Assembly: GCA_013032095.1 (NCBI GenBank)
Contig: WQBJ01000002.1
Span: 69,501-133,500 of the forward strand
Direction of reading: 5' to 3'
Source of the DNA: Ruegeria atlantica
GTDB taxonomy: Bacteria; Pseudomonadota; Alphaproteobacteria; Rhodobacterales; Rhodobacteraceae
Length of the DNA: 64,000 nt
In this document: piece by piece, positions 44,527 through 54,041 of the stretch
How positions within the stretch are numbered: the stretch's first letter is position 1
Layout of the letters: each line of letters starts with the position of its first letter
The notes under the pieces: generated by a model
Database searches by the model: none
What the model was told of the DNA's origin: nothing
What the model saw: only the letters and a program-made list of their open reading frames with translations
Translations under genes and position numbers: made by a program

Positions 44527-45570
44527 CTAGTGACCTTGGGTCACGGATTTCAGATTCTCTAACCGGTCCTCAAAACGGGGATGGGTGCTGAGCCAATCTG
44601 TGCCTTGATCGCCGAATTCCCGTTCCAGCAGCTCGAAGAAATCCGACAGGCCATCGGGATCGAACCCGGCCTTCTTGGCCAGATCTACGCCAAACCGGTC
44701 GGCAGCCAACTCGTGCTGGCGGGAATAGGACAGGGACAGGATCAGGTTGCCTTCTAGCAGCACCTGCTCCAGCACCGGGCCGGTATCGCCCGCCATCATG
44801 CCGATTAGGATAAACGCACCCAGCGAGCGGTAGATCTGCGTCAGCCCGTGCTGTTCAGCCACATGTCCGATCTCATGTCCGATCACCCCGGCCAGCGCAT
44901 CCGTCGAGACCCGCCGCACCAAATCGTCCGTCACCACAATCGTCCCGTTGGGCAGAGCAAAGGCGTTCGGCCCCATGCCAGGTAAATCGCGGAATTCCAA
45001 AGTGTAGTCGTGGTCATCGGACGCGGGACCCATTGCGGCCAGAACTCGGTCGAAACTGTCCTGAACCTCAGCTTTTTCCGCGTCATTCAACGCACTGGGC
45101 TCGGTCAGGACTTGGTCCAACGCCTGCATTACACCGGCATCAATGGTGGCGACCAGTGGTGGAGGAGTCATCCACACAGCCAGTGCCACCAGCAATGCCA
45201 GACCGTATTTCCAGACGCCCCAGGCACCGACCAGACAGGCCAGAGTGATGACGATCAGACGCGGGTGGAATTTCTCGGCGTGGTGCAGGCGTGATCCGCG
45301 GGTGTCGGCCAACAAGTGTTCAAGAGCGGCGTGTTTATCGGTCAGAAACAGGGTGCCGTCCGGGAAGTTTACCCGACGTTCGGTGGCACCGACGCGAGAC
45401 TCCACCGATAACTCTTCCGGAGCGCAGCGGGTTGTAATTTGACCCTGATCGTCGATCAGCCAGACCGTGTTGGTCCCCACAGCCAGCCGTGCCGGGATTT
45501 CACGTGAACTGAGAGGCGGATAGGCGCGCCCGTGGACAGGCGCGCCAATATCGTCCTCGAGACGGTCCAC
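44527..45570 (-). CDS. M48 family membrane metalloprotease
   Basis: This 347-residue protein has the zinc-protease motif HEIGHVAEQHG (two histidines and catalytic glutamate) and the third ligand region HELAADRFGVDLAKKAGFDP. Two hydrophobic stretches at about residues 105-135 (LACLVGAWGVWKYGLALLVA) anchor it in the membrane. The N-terminal 80 residues resemble a substrate or adaptor part. It starts with GTG three bases after the DUF898 gene, so the two are coupled. An M48 protease with a YjgN/DUF898 partner is a recurrent pairing in proteobacteria. Confidence 0.88.
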   Translation of the reverse strand: MDRLEDDIGAPVHGRAYPPLSSREIPARLAVGTNTVWLIDDQGQITTRCAPEELSVESRVGATERRVNFPDGTLFLTDKHAALEHLLADTRGSRLHHAEKFHPRLIVITLACLVGAWGVWKYGLALLVALAVWMTPPPLVATIDAGVMQALDQVLTEPSALNDAEKAEVQDSFDRVLAAMGPASDDHDYTLEFRDLPGMGPNAFALPNGTIVVTDDLVRRVSTDALAGVIGHEIGHVAEQHGLTQIYRSLGAFILIGMMAGDTGPVLEQVLLEGNLILSLSYSRQHELAADRFGVDLAKKAGFDPDGLSDFFELLEREFGDQGTDWLSTHPRFEDRLENLKSVTQGH

Positions 45571-45573
45571 CGA

Positions 45574-46641
45574 TCAGACCGCGATGCCGATATCGAACCC
45601 TTCGATATCTCCGTAGGCGTCACCGATAGCACTTACATTCGCACTGACGGTTCCGACGAAATCATCCAGCGGGCCTGCGGGGATAAAGATAGTGTGGTTG
45701 GCAAGATAGCGTGCCCGGCGCACATGCGCCCAAGGCAGCATCAGACCCAGAGTCAGGACAATAACCACCGCATTCGAGATAGAAATCCACAGCAGACGCA
45801 GCGCCGAGACATCCGAATGGAACCGATGCCCGTCGCCTAGGATAGTGTAGTTATAGACCGTATTGCGGACCATCGCGTGATAGATAATCACGGCCGGAAC
45901 CATCACCAAGATCAAAAATCCGTAAATCGACAACACTGTCAGCAAGGCTGCGATATCACCGGGATCGTTTTCCAAAGTACGAAACGCGCCAAGGGTTGAG
46001 GCGTTGACGCCCACAATCGCAAGCAGGGCAACGATCCCGGCGATTACCCACAGCGCTGAGCAAAAGAACGCCTTATAAAAGGGTGCTATTGGGCTGTCGA
46101 AGGACATCGGAGTAGTTCCAAAGGAGTGACCATTCACGTGAAACCGCTGAATTGAGCGGGTAACGAAAGGCCAAGTTGTATACAACGTCAGCGCTGCGAT
46201 GATCGGGTACAGGAAATAGTTGGCTGCCGCCGATCCCCACGTACCTTCAAAATCAAACCGCACGTTTGACCAGCTGCTGACGCGGGCCTGAAACCGCAGT
46301 GACCGAACCAGCAAATAAGGGATCAGGAAAATCAGCCCCAACAGCATGACAAGGTTCACCAGCGGAATTGCGGCCAAGATCGTATACGCCACGATCCCGG
46401 CAATCACGATTAGTCTTCCGATCAGGATCTGCACCCCGGTGGCGTGGTAGTCGAAACTCCGCCCAGCAACGTATGTGTTCTGGTAGAAGTACTTTTTGGT
46501 CCGCACCTTAGCCCAGGCGCTGTAGATGCCAAAGGTCAGTAGCGACAATAGAAGGTTGACGATCCAGATACCGAAGTATTCGCTTGCCGATCCCCGAAAC
46601 TCAAACTCGGCTGGGGTAGTCTGTGAGTGTTGTGCCTGCAT
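45574..46641 (-). CDS. DUF898 (YjgN family) multi-pass membrane protein
   Basis: This 355-residue protein has the DUF898 pattern: FEFRGSASEYFGIWIVNLLL at the start, GIYSAWAKVRTKKYFYQNTY, and a second similar block (SNAVVIVLTLGLMLPWAHVR, RRARYLANHTIF) near the C-terminus. About eight hydrophobic helices are present. The start at 46641 (MQAQHSQTTP) has GAGG upstream; an in-frame ATG at 46710 would read through the argG terminator and is less likely. Function is unknown; it is coupled to the M48 protease. Confidence 0.87.
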   Translation of the reverse strand: MQAQHSQTTPAEFEFRGSASEYFGIWIVNLLLSLLTFGIYSAWAKVRTKKYFYQNTYVAGRSFDYHATGVQILIGRLIVIAGIVAYTILAAIPLVNLVMLLGLIFLIPYLLVRSLRFQARVSSWSNVRFDFEGTWGSAAANYFLYPIIAALTLYTTWPFVTRSIQRFHVNGHSFGTTPMSFDSPIAPFYKAFFCSALWVIAGIVALLAIVGVNASTLGAFRTLENDPGDIAALLTVLSIYGFLILVMVPAVIIYHAMVRNTVYNYTILGDGHRFHSDVSALRLLWISISNAVVIVLTLGLMLPWAHVRRARYLANHTIFIPAGPLDDFVGTVSANVSAIGDAYGDIEGFDIGIAV

Positions 46642-46664
46642 GAGTGCCTCAAAAAGACTGAATG

Positions 46665-46694
46665 AAAAAAGGTCGGTCCTTTGAAGGACCGACC
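46665..46694 (-). terminator. Rho-independent terminator of argG
   Basis: On the minus strand, an 11-bp near-perfect stem (GGTCGGTCCTT / AAGGACCGACC) is followed by TTTTTT. It lies 87 bases after the argG stop and just upstream of the DUF898 start. Confidence 0.85.
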
Positions 46695-46780
46695 CGTTTT
46701 CTGTGTTCAATCATAAAGGCAACACTACGGCAAAGTTGCGACCCATATGGCCAATTCAACTTTAGTGTGTCCCTTTGTCG

Positions 46781-48004
<1,224 letters not shown>

Positions 48005-48143
48005 CTGACTTCCCCTTATGCGTAGAACGCTTGGCCCCTAACGGGTTTTGAAAGCGGGGGCAAGTTATCTGCGTTGACGGCAGGTGGGAATTGGGGTGAA
48101 ACGGAGGAAAAGAGAACAAGGATTGGTTGAGAGGGCAGATTTT

Positions 48144-48917
48144 ATGATATTGGGTTGGAAGATTATTTTTCATGCATCTAGCATGATTTTTCGTAATATT
48201 TCGATGGCGTTGAAGATCTTCTCTGTCCCTTTTATCGGTATGATAGTTGCATTGCTCGGGTCTACGGTCGTTGGGCAATTTCTTGGTTTAAATTCCCCGG
48301 CACCAATGATTTTCGCTGTAGTTGTTGCTTCGATTGTCCTGTTGCTCTGGGGGGTAGTAGCTTGGCATCGCTATATCTTGTTAGAAGAACGACCCGTCGG
48401 TCTGATCCCCATGTTCAACTTTCGACTAATAGCGGGGTATTTTTGGCGCGGGGTACTTTTGGGGTTGGTCACGATCCCATTCTTTCTGGTGCTTGCTTTT
48501 GTCGGAAGACTATTCTTAGGAGCAGGAAGTCTTGAGTTGGGCCAATCTGCTTCAAACTTCCTGACACCAACAAGTTCCATTCAGGTTTTTCAATTGCTTA
48601 CTTGGGCAATTACCGTAGTCCTGCTGGTTGTTGTTATGAGGCTTTCACTCATCCTTCCAGCATACGCGCTTGATCGCCCTATCGGAATGGGAGAATCGTG
48701 GGAAGAGACCCATGGGGCAATGTTTGCGATCGTTGTGCTGGTTATTTGTCTGAGCGTTCTTCAATGGGTGTTCGATTTTTCATATCAATTGATAGCAGAA
48801 CTGCAGTTAATCGGGGCGCTCTGGCAGGCTGTCACATCACTGTTTTTGGCATTACTCAATGTCAGTATCCTGACAACTATGTACGGTGTCTTCATCGAAA
48901 AACGGGAACTCTCCTGA
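48144..48917 (+). CDS. Low-GC multi-pass membrane protein of unknown function
   Basis: I do not recognise this 257-residue protein. It has about six hydrophobic helices: FGVPFIGMIVALLG-like residues 20-45, IFAVVVASIVLLLWGVVAWH, GVLLGLVTIPFFLVLAFVGR, LLTWAITVVLLVVVMRLSLI, MFAIVVLVICLSVLQWVF and a last one near the C-terminus. Base composition is clearly A+T-richer than the neighbours argG and ilvA. The start at 48144 has GAGAGGG upstream; the frame is open to 48084. It could be a recently acquired gene, but its function is open. Confidence 0.7.
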   Translation: MILGWKIIFHASSMIFRNISMALKIFSVPFIGMIVALLGSTVVGQFLGLNSPAPMIFAVVVASIVLLLWGVVAWHRYILLEERPVGLIPMFNFRLIAGYFWRGVLLGLVTIPFFLVLAFVGRLFLGAGSLELGQSASNFLTPTSSIQVFQLLTWAITVVLLVVVMRLSLILPAYALDRPIGMGESWEETHGAMFAIVVLVICLSVLQWVFDFSYQLIAELQLIGALWQAVTSLFLALLNVSILTTMYGVFIEKRELS

Positions 48918-48975
48918 CCCGCGTACACATATGTATTCCTTGCCCTTTCGGCGGTGATGCGGCACTGACACGGTC

Positions 48976-50202
48976 ATGAGTGATTTCATGACCCACGCCC
49001 GCGCCGCCGAACAGGCGATGCGTACTGTGTTTCCGCCCACGCCTCTGCAGCGGAACGCTCATCTGTCTGATCGCTATGGGGCCGATATCTGGCTCAAGCG
49101 TGAAGATCTCAGTCCGGTGCGGTCCTACAAGATCCGCGGTGCGTTCAATGCCATGCGCAAGCAGCAGGGGCAGGATCTGTTCGTTTGCGCCAGCGCGGGC
49201 AACCACGCGCAGGGTGTGGCGTTCATGTGCAAGCATCTGGGCGTGAAGGGCGTAATTTTCATGCCGGTGACGACGCCACAGCAGAAAATCCAGAAGACCC
49301 GTATTTTTGGTGGCGATAATATCGAGGTCCACCTGACCGGCGACTATTTCGACGACACGCTGGCCGCCGCGCAGGCATGGTGTGCGCAGCAGGGCGGGCA
49401 TTTCCTGTCACCTTTTGACGATGAGGACGTGATCGAGGGGCAGGCTTCGCTGGCCGTCGAGATCGAGGCGCAGTTGGGCGGGCTACCCGATCACGTGATC
49501 TTGCCGGTGGGCGGCGGTGGCATGTCCTCGGGCGTGGCGACGTGGTTCGGGGATCGGACACACTGCCTGTTTGTCGAACCCAAGGGCGGGGCTTGCCTGC
49601 ACGCAGCGATGGCAGCGGGGCATCCGGTGGCGCTGGACCACGTGGATAACTTTGTTGACGGCGCGGCAGTTGGGAAAATCGGGGCGAAACCCTTTGAGCT
49701 GCTCAAGGATCGCCATCTGTCGGACGTGCTGGTTCTATCCGAGGATCGGATCTGCACCACGATGATCGAGATGCTGAACGTGGAAGGCGTTGTTCTTGAA
49801 CCCGCTGGCGCGCTGGCGATTGAGGCAGTGGCGGATGTGCAGAGCTTTATTCGCGGCAAAACCGTAGTTTGTGTCACCTCGGGCGGCAATTTCGATTTCG
49901 AGCGCCTGCCTGAAGTCAAGGAGCGAGCGCAGCGGTATTCCGGCGTTAAGAAATACTTCATCCTACGCCTGCCGCAGCGCCCCGGCGCTTTGAAGGAATT
50001 CTTGGGAATTCTCGGTCCCGAGGATGATATCGCCCGGTTCGAATACATGAAGAAATCGGCGCGCAATTTCGGCTCGGTCCTGATCGGGATCGAAACCCGC
50101 AAGCCTGAAAACTTTGCCCGCTTGTTCGCGCATCTGGATGAGGCCGGGTTTACTTATACTGACATCACCGAGGACGAAACGCTGGCACAGTTTGTGATCT
50201 AG
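48976..50202 (+). CDS. ilvA: Threonine dehydratase (biosynthetic type)
   Basis: IlvA deaminates threonine to 2-oxobutanoate for isoleucine synthesis. The 408-residue PLP enzyme has the Schiff-base lysine in SPVRSYKIRGAFNAM, the phosphate loop GGGGMSSGVATWFG and the late serine region VCVTSGGNFDFERL. The C-terminal ACT-like domain (about 330-408) is a single, short one, as in some alphaproteobacterial enzymes. It ends in a four-base convergent overlap (CTAG) with the HPt gene. A catabolic enzyme is possible but less likely with this tail. Confidence 0.92.
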   Translation: MSDFMTHARAAEQAMRTVFPPTPLQRNAHLSDRYGADIWLKREDLSPVRSYKIRGAFNAMRKQQGQDLFVCASAGNHAQGVAFMCKHLGVKGVIFMPVTTPQQKIQKTRIFGGDNIEVHLTGDYFDDTLAAAQAWCAQQGGHFLSPFDDEDVIEGQASLAVEIEAQLGGLPDHVILPVGGGGMSSGVATWFGDRTHCLFVEPKGGACLHAAMAAGHPVALDHVDNFVDGAAVGKIGAKPFELLKDRHLSDVLVLSEDRICTTMIEMLNVEGVVLEPAGALAIEAVADVQSFIRGKTVVCVTSGGNFDFERLPEVKERAQRYSGVKKYFILRLPQRPGALKEFLGILGPEDDIARFEYMKKSARNFGSVLIGIETRKPENFARLFAHLDEAGFTYTDITEDETLAQFVI

Positions 50203-50528
50203 GTTAAGTTCGCGGCTCTTTCCGTGAAAAATACAGCCTTGGATTCGTCGTAGACCTGCAGGATGGCGGGTAAATCAACCTCAGCCGCCTCGCCGGTCGC
50301 CGCAGTGCGTTCCCCGTCCTGACAAAGTTTCGAGAATCGATCAAACCCCAAACTCAGCGCACTGCCTTTGAGGAAATGCATGTTCTGCTCGAACTCAAGG
50401 CGGTCTGTGTCCTTGTGCAGCCGGTCGATGGTTTCCCGCACCTCGTCCAGAAAGATTTCTACCACCTCGTCGAACTCACCTGCGCCCACCTCATCCCGCA
50501 GCTGTCTGACCCTGGACCAGTCGATCAT
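50199..50528 (-). CDS. Histidine phosphotransfer (HPt) domain protein
   Basis: This 109-residue protein is a stand-alone HPt module. The phosphorylatable histidine is His51 in the motif HFLKGSALSLGF, preceded by an acidic helix (EVVEIFLDEVRETIDRLHKD). HPt proteins pass phosphate between kinases and response regulators. The start at 50528 has GGAGAGG upstream. It is divergent from a response-regulator/PP2C gene, with 155 bases between starts, so the two very likely form one signalling module. No kinase gene is in sight. Confidence 0.88.
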   Translation of the reverse strand: MIDWSRVRQLRDEVGAGEFDEVVEIFLDEVRETIDRLHKDTDRLEFEQNMHFLKGSALSLGFDRFSKLCQDGERTAATGEAAEVDLPAILQVYDESKAVFFTERAANLT

Positions 50529-50683
50529 GTTCGGCCTCTCCACACATATCGCGACATGACTTGGGTAGCCGAGGGCCGGTAAAGAGCAGGTTAATCAGTA
50601 GAAAAACCCGCCTTCACGGGATGTTAAACCCACGCGGGCTAGGCTCGCCACGTTCAGTAGAGTGCGCAGTGCAGAGGGTTCAG

Positions 50684-51955
50684 GTGGCAGAGGGCAGTCA
50701 GGCAGAGGTCAGGGCAGAGCTGGATTTTGGCGCGATCCAAAAGGTGCTAGTCGTCGATGACAGCCGCCTGCAACGGCGTATTCTGGTGGCTTCGCTGAAA
50801 AAATGGGGCTTTGAGGTGCTTGAGGCTGATAGCGGTGACGTCGCGATCGAGATCTGTCAAACCACCCCTCCGGATTTGGTGGTAAGCGACTGGGTCATGC
50901 CGGGGATGAGCGGACTTGAATTCTGCCGCGCGTTCCGCGCGTTGGAGAATGATCAGTACAGCTATTTTATTCTTTTGACTTCAAAAAGCGAAAAGCAGGA
51001 AGTGGCAAAGGGTCTGGATGCGGGGGCTGATGACTTTCTGATCAAACCGCTGGAGGCGGATGAACTGCGCGCTCGAATCTCGGCCGGGGCGCGTATTCTG
51101 GATATGCAGCGCGAACTTTCCGAAAAAAACCGGATGATCGAATCCGCGCTTGAGGAATTGCGCGTGGCGCATGACGCTATCGACAAGGACCTGATGCAGG
51201 CCCGCAAAATTCAGGACTCGCTAGTGCCGGAACTGACACGTGAATTCGGCAAGTCTCGGGTCAGCATGTTGCTGAAACCCTGCGGCCACATTGGTGGTGA
51301 TCTGGTGGGCATGTTCTCGCCAGGGGTCAACCGGTTGGGGTTCTACAGCATTGATGTTTCGGGTCACGGTATCACCTCGGCGATGATGACCGCGCGGTTG
51401 GGGGGTTATCTGTCCAGCAATCACTTTGAACAGAACGTGGCGATGGAAAAGCGTTTTGACAAATTCTACGCGCTGTTGCCGCCAGAACAGGTGGCCGAGA
51501 TGCTCAATTGTCGCCTGATGGCTGATGCGGGCGTCGAAGAGTATTTCACCATGGTTTATGCAATTGTCGACCTACGCAACGGGCATCTGAAAATGGTGCA
51601 GGCCGGGCACCCGCATCCCCTTGTGCTGCGCCGTGATGGCAGTACCGAATTTCTGGGCGAGGGCGGATTGCCCATCGGACTGTTGCCTGACGTTACTTTC
51701 CAGCGGATCGAAACCTATTTGCAGCCCGGAGACAAGCTACTACTCTATTCGGACGGGTTTACCGAATGCAGCCTCGAGGAAGGTGGCCTGTTGGAAGAAG
51801 ACGGCCTGCGACGACTGGCGCTCGAATGCGCACCCGGTCGCAGCGGTCCTGAATTTCTGGACGACATGTTCTGGCACCTGACTCAGGCCATGCCAAGGGG
51901 CAGTGGCATGTATGACGACGTGTCAGCCGTGTTCTTTGAGTATAATGAAACCTAA
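50684..51955 (+). CDS. Response regulator with PP2C (SpoIIE-type) phosphatase output
   Basis: The product (423 residues) has a receiver domain at about 18-135 with acidic pair Asp25/Asp26, phosphoacceptor Asp69 (LVVSDWVMPGMSG), TSKSE and the lysine in FLIKPLE. A coiled-coil linker (about 145-190) follows, then a PP2C-type phosphatase with GGDLVGMFSP, FYSIDVSGHGITSAMMTARL and LLYSDGFTEC metal-binding aspartates. Such proteins often switch anti-sigma antagonists. The start is uncertain: the frame is open to 50561; GTG at 50684 has AGAGGG upstream. It lies divergent from an HPt gene. Confidence 0.88.
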   Translation: MAEGSQAEVRAELDFGAIQKVLVVDDSRLQRRILVASLKKWGFEVLEADSGDVAIEICQTTPPDLVVSDWVMPGMSGLEFCRAFRALENDQYSYFILLTSKSEKQEVAKGLDAGADDFLIKPLEADELRARISAGARILDMQRELSEKNRMIESALEELRVAHDAIDKDLMQARKIQDSLVPELTREFGKSRVSMLLKPCGHIGGDLVGMFSPGVNRLGFYSIDVSGHGITSAMMTARLGGYLSSNHFEQNVAMEKRFDKFYALLPPEQVAEMLNCRLMADAGVEEYFTMVYAIVDLRNGHLKMVQAGHPHPLVLRRDGSTEFLGEGGLPIGLLPDVTFQRIETYLQPGDKLLLYSDGFTECSLEEGGLLEEDGLRRLALECAPGRSGPEFLDDMFWHLTQAMPRGSGMYDDVSAVFFEYNET

Positions 51956-52398
51956 AGCCTGTTCAGATGCCGGTTGGCAAAGTGACGATCGCCGGCATTG
52001 CCCAACATCTGCACCGCGTCCGAGGCCTCCATCCACAATGCCTCGTGGAAGGCTTCACTGGGCGGCCCTATTCGGCGGACGGGACGAGCGCTGAAGATCA
52101 TGCAGATCTTCTCGGCCCAGAGGTCATACTCGGGCATATAGGTGAACCGCCGAAACGCGCCGATCCGACGGGGCGCGGCGATCAGCCAGCCAGTTTCCTC
52201 AAACACTTCGCGGTGTAGTGCGGTAATGGGGGATTCGCCGGGGTCGATGCCACCGCCTGGCAACTGCAATTCCGGGTTCATGCCGTCGTCATACCACGTT
52301 ACCAGCAGGTCCTTTCCCTGCGGCAGCAGGGCGTAAACTCCCGGTCTGCGTGTATATGTCCGTCCCGTTTCCGGGGTTTCACCAAACCGCCTGATCAT
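51952..52398 (-). CDS. Nudix hydrolase
   Basis: This 148-residue protein has a perfect Nudix box, GGIDPGESPITALHREVFEE continuing TGW, matching Gx5Ex7REUxEExGU. Substrate unknown; the short length and N-terminal RRFGETPETGRTYTRRPGVY suggest a small nucleoside diphosphate-derivative hydrolase. The frame continues upstream to 52509 inside hslO on the other strand, but the start at 52398 is more sensible. It ends in a CTAA four-base overlap with the PP2C gene and is divergent from hslO. Confidence 0.9.
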   Translation of the reverse strand: MIRRFGETPETGRTYTRRPGVYALLPQGKDLLVTWYDDGMNPELQLPGGGIDPGESPITALHREVFEETGWLIAAPRRIGAFRRFTYMPEYDLWAEKICMIFSARPVRRIGPPSEAFHEALWMEASDAVQMLGNAGDRHFANRHLNRL

Positions 52399-52474
52399 GT
52401 ATGGCCCCTTACAACCCAATCTCTGCGACCTATATGGTGCCGGTATGCCAACCCGTGGCGTGTAAGGAAACCCC

Positions 52475-53452
52475 ATGTCTCTTGGAACGAAAATCGCGTG
52501 GGACGACACCGTCCTGCCCTTTCAACTCGATGTATCGGATATGCGCGGCCGTGTGGCCCGTCTTGATGGTGTGCTGGACGGCATCCTGAAACAGCATGAC
52601 TACCCGGAAAAGGTCGAGGCCCTGGTGGCCGAGATGGCCTTGCTGACCGCGTTAATCGGCCAGACTATTTCGCTGCGGTGGAAACTGTCATTGCAGGTGC
52701 AGTCCAAAGGTCCGGTTCGCATGATTGCGACGGACTACTACGCGCCGAAGGTTGAAGGCGAGCCGGCCCGAATCCGCGCCTATGCCAGTTTCGACCGCGA
52801 GCGCCTGACAGATGGTGCGCCGTTCGATCAAGTGGGCGAAGGGTATTTTGCAATCATGATTGACCAAGGCGAGGGTACGCAGCCTTATCAGGGGATCACC
52901 CCTTTGGCCGGTGGGTCTATCAGCGCGTGCGCCGAAGCTTACTTTGCGCAGTCCGAACAGCTGCCCACGCGGTTTTCCTTGAGTTTCGGGAAATCGACCG
53001 AACCGGGTGTCGGTGAACATTGGCGCGCCGGTGGAATCATGTTGCAGCACATGCCTAAAGCGTCGCCTTTTGTCGCCAGCGGAGACGGTGAGGGCCAGAT
53101 TCTCACCGCCGAAGACCTGGTAGAGGGTGAAGAGGGTGAAAACTGGGGCCGTGTAAACATCCTGTTGGATACGGTCGAGGATCTGGAACTAATCGGCCCG
53201 TCGGTGGCGCCGACTGACCTGTTGATCCGCCTGTTTCACGAGGAAAGCCCGCGTGTGTTCGATGCGCAATCGGTGCAGTTCGGCTGTACCTGTTCGGAAG
53301 AGCGCGTGCGGCAAAGCCTGTCGATCTACTCGGCAAAGGACATCGAAAAGATGACCACACCCGAGGGCAAAGTGACCGCCGATTGTCAGTTCTGCGGTGC
53401 CCATTATGTGCTGGAACCCGGGACGGTCGGCTTTGATGCGGACCAAGCCTGA
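52475..53452 (+). CDS. hslO: Redox-regulated chaperone Hsp33
   Basis: Hsp33 is a holdase activated by oxidation, when four zinc-binding cysteines form disulfides. The 325-residue protein has the C-terminal cysteine pattern FGCTCSEERVRQ followed by ADCQFCGAHYVL (CxC and CxxC), intact. The N-terminal part (VLDGILKQHDYPEKVEALVA, AEMALLTALIGQTI) is typical. Its 3' end overlaps the next Nudix gene by 17 bases, and hslO-nudix-cca form one run. Confidence 0.95.
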   Translation: MSLGTKIAWDDTVLPFQLDVSDMRGRVARLDGVLDGILKQHDYPEKVEALVAEMALLTALIGQTISLRWKLSLQVQSKGPVRMIATDYYAPKVEGEPARIRAYASFDRERLTDGAPFDQVGEGYFAIMIDQGEGTQPYQGITPLAGGSISACAEAYFAQSEQLPTRFSLSFGKSTEPGVGEHWRAGGIMLQHMPKASPFVASGDGEGQILTAEDLVEGEEGENWGRVNILLDTVEDLELIGPSVAPTDLLIRLFHEESPRVFDAQSVQFGCTCSEERVRQSLSIYSAKDIEKMTTPEGKVTADCQFCGAHYVLEPGTVGFDADQA

Positions 53453-54041
53453 TCCATCAGAACAGCTGAGGGCGGCCCTGCGCCGCCCCGGCCACGGGTC
53501 GAGCGATTTCGACCTGAACCCGGAAACTGTGCTGCCGGAAGGGCGCAAGCTCAGACCGGCTGGCGTTTTGGTTCCAATCACGCTGGCGGGCGACACGCCG
53601 CGTTTGATCCTAACGAAACGGTCCTCGGCCCTGAAGCAACATCCCGGCCAGATTGCCTTTCCTGGTGGCAAGCAGGACGAAGGGGATGAAGATGTCACCG
53701 CCGCTGCTCTGCGGGAGGCGCAGGAGGAAATCGGCCTGCCGCCGGAGCTTCCCGAGGTATTGGGTCATCTACCAGCCCATGAAACTGTAACGTCTTTTTC
53801 CGTGACACCCGTCGTCGCGATCTTGCGCCAATCCTTCCAGCCGATCCCGGAACCGGGTGAAGTGGATGAGGTGTTTTCGGTTCCGCTTGCACATGTGCTC
53901 AACCCTGCGAATTATATTGTTGAATCGCGCCGCTGGCGTGGTCAGAAACGATATTATTTTACGGTGCCGTACGGTCCCTATTATATCTGGGGCGCGACGG
54001 CGCGAATGTTGCGGGGATTGGCCGCGCGGGTGAGTGAATGA
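53436..54041 (+). CDS. Nudix hydrolase, CoA pyrophosphatase type
   Basis: This 201-residue protein has a CoA-pyrophosphatase-like Nudix box (FPGGKQDEGDEDVTAAALRE, AQEEIGL), with the one-residue longer spacing usual for this subgroup. The upstream block LRPAGVLVPITL and the downstream VLGHLPAHETVTSFSVTPVV fit the NudL/CoAse group that cuts CoA and acyl-CoA. The start at 53436 lies inside the end of hslO; the frame opens at 53397. The end overlaps the CCA gene by four bases. Confidence 0.88.
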   Translation: MRTKPDPSEQLRAALRRPGHGSSDFDLNPETVLPEGRKLRPAGVLVPITLAGDTPRLILTKRSSALKQHPGQIAFPGGKQDEGDEDVTAAALREAQEEIGLPPELPEVLGHLPAHETVTSFSVTPVVAILRQSFQPIPEPGEVDEVFSVPLAHVLNPANYIVESRRWRGQKRYYFTVPYGPYYIWGATARMLRGLAARVSE

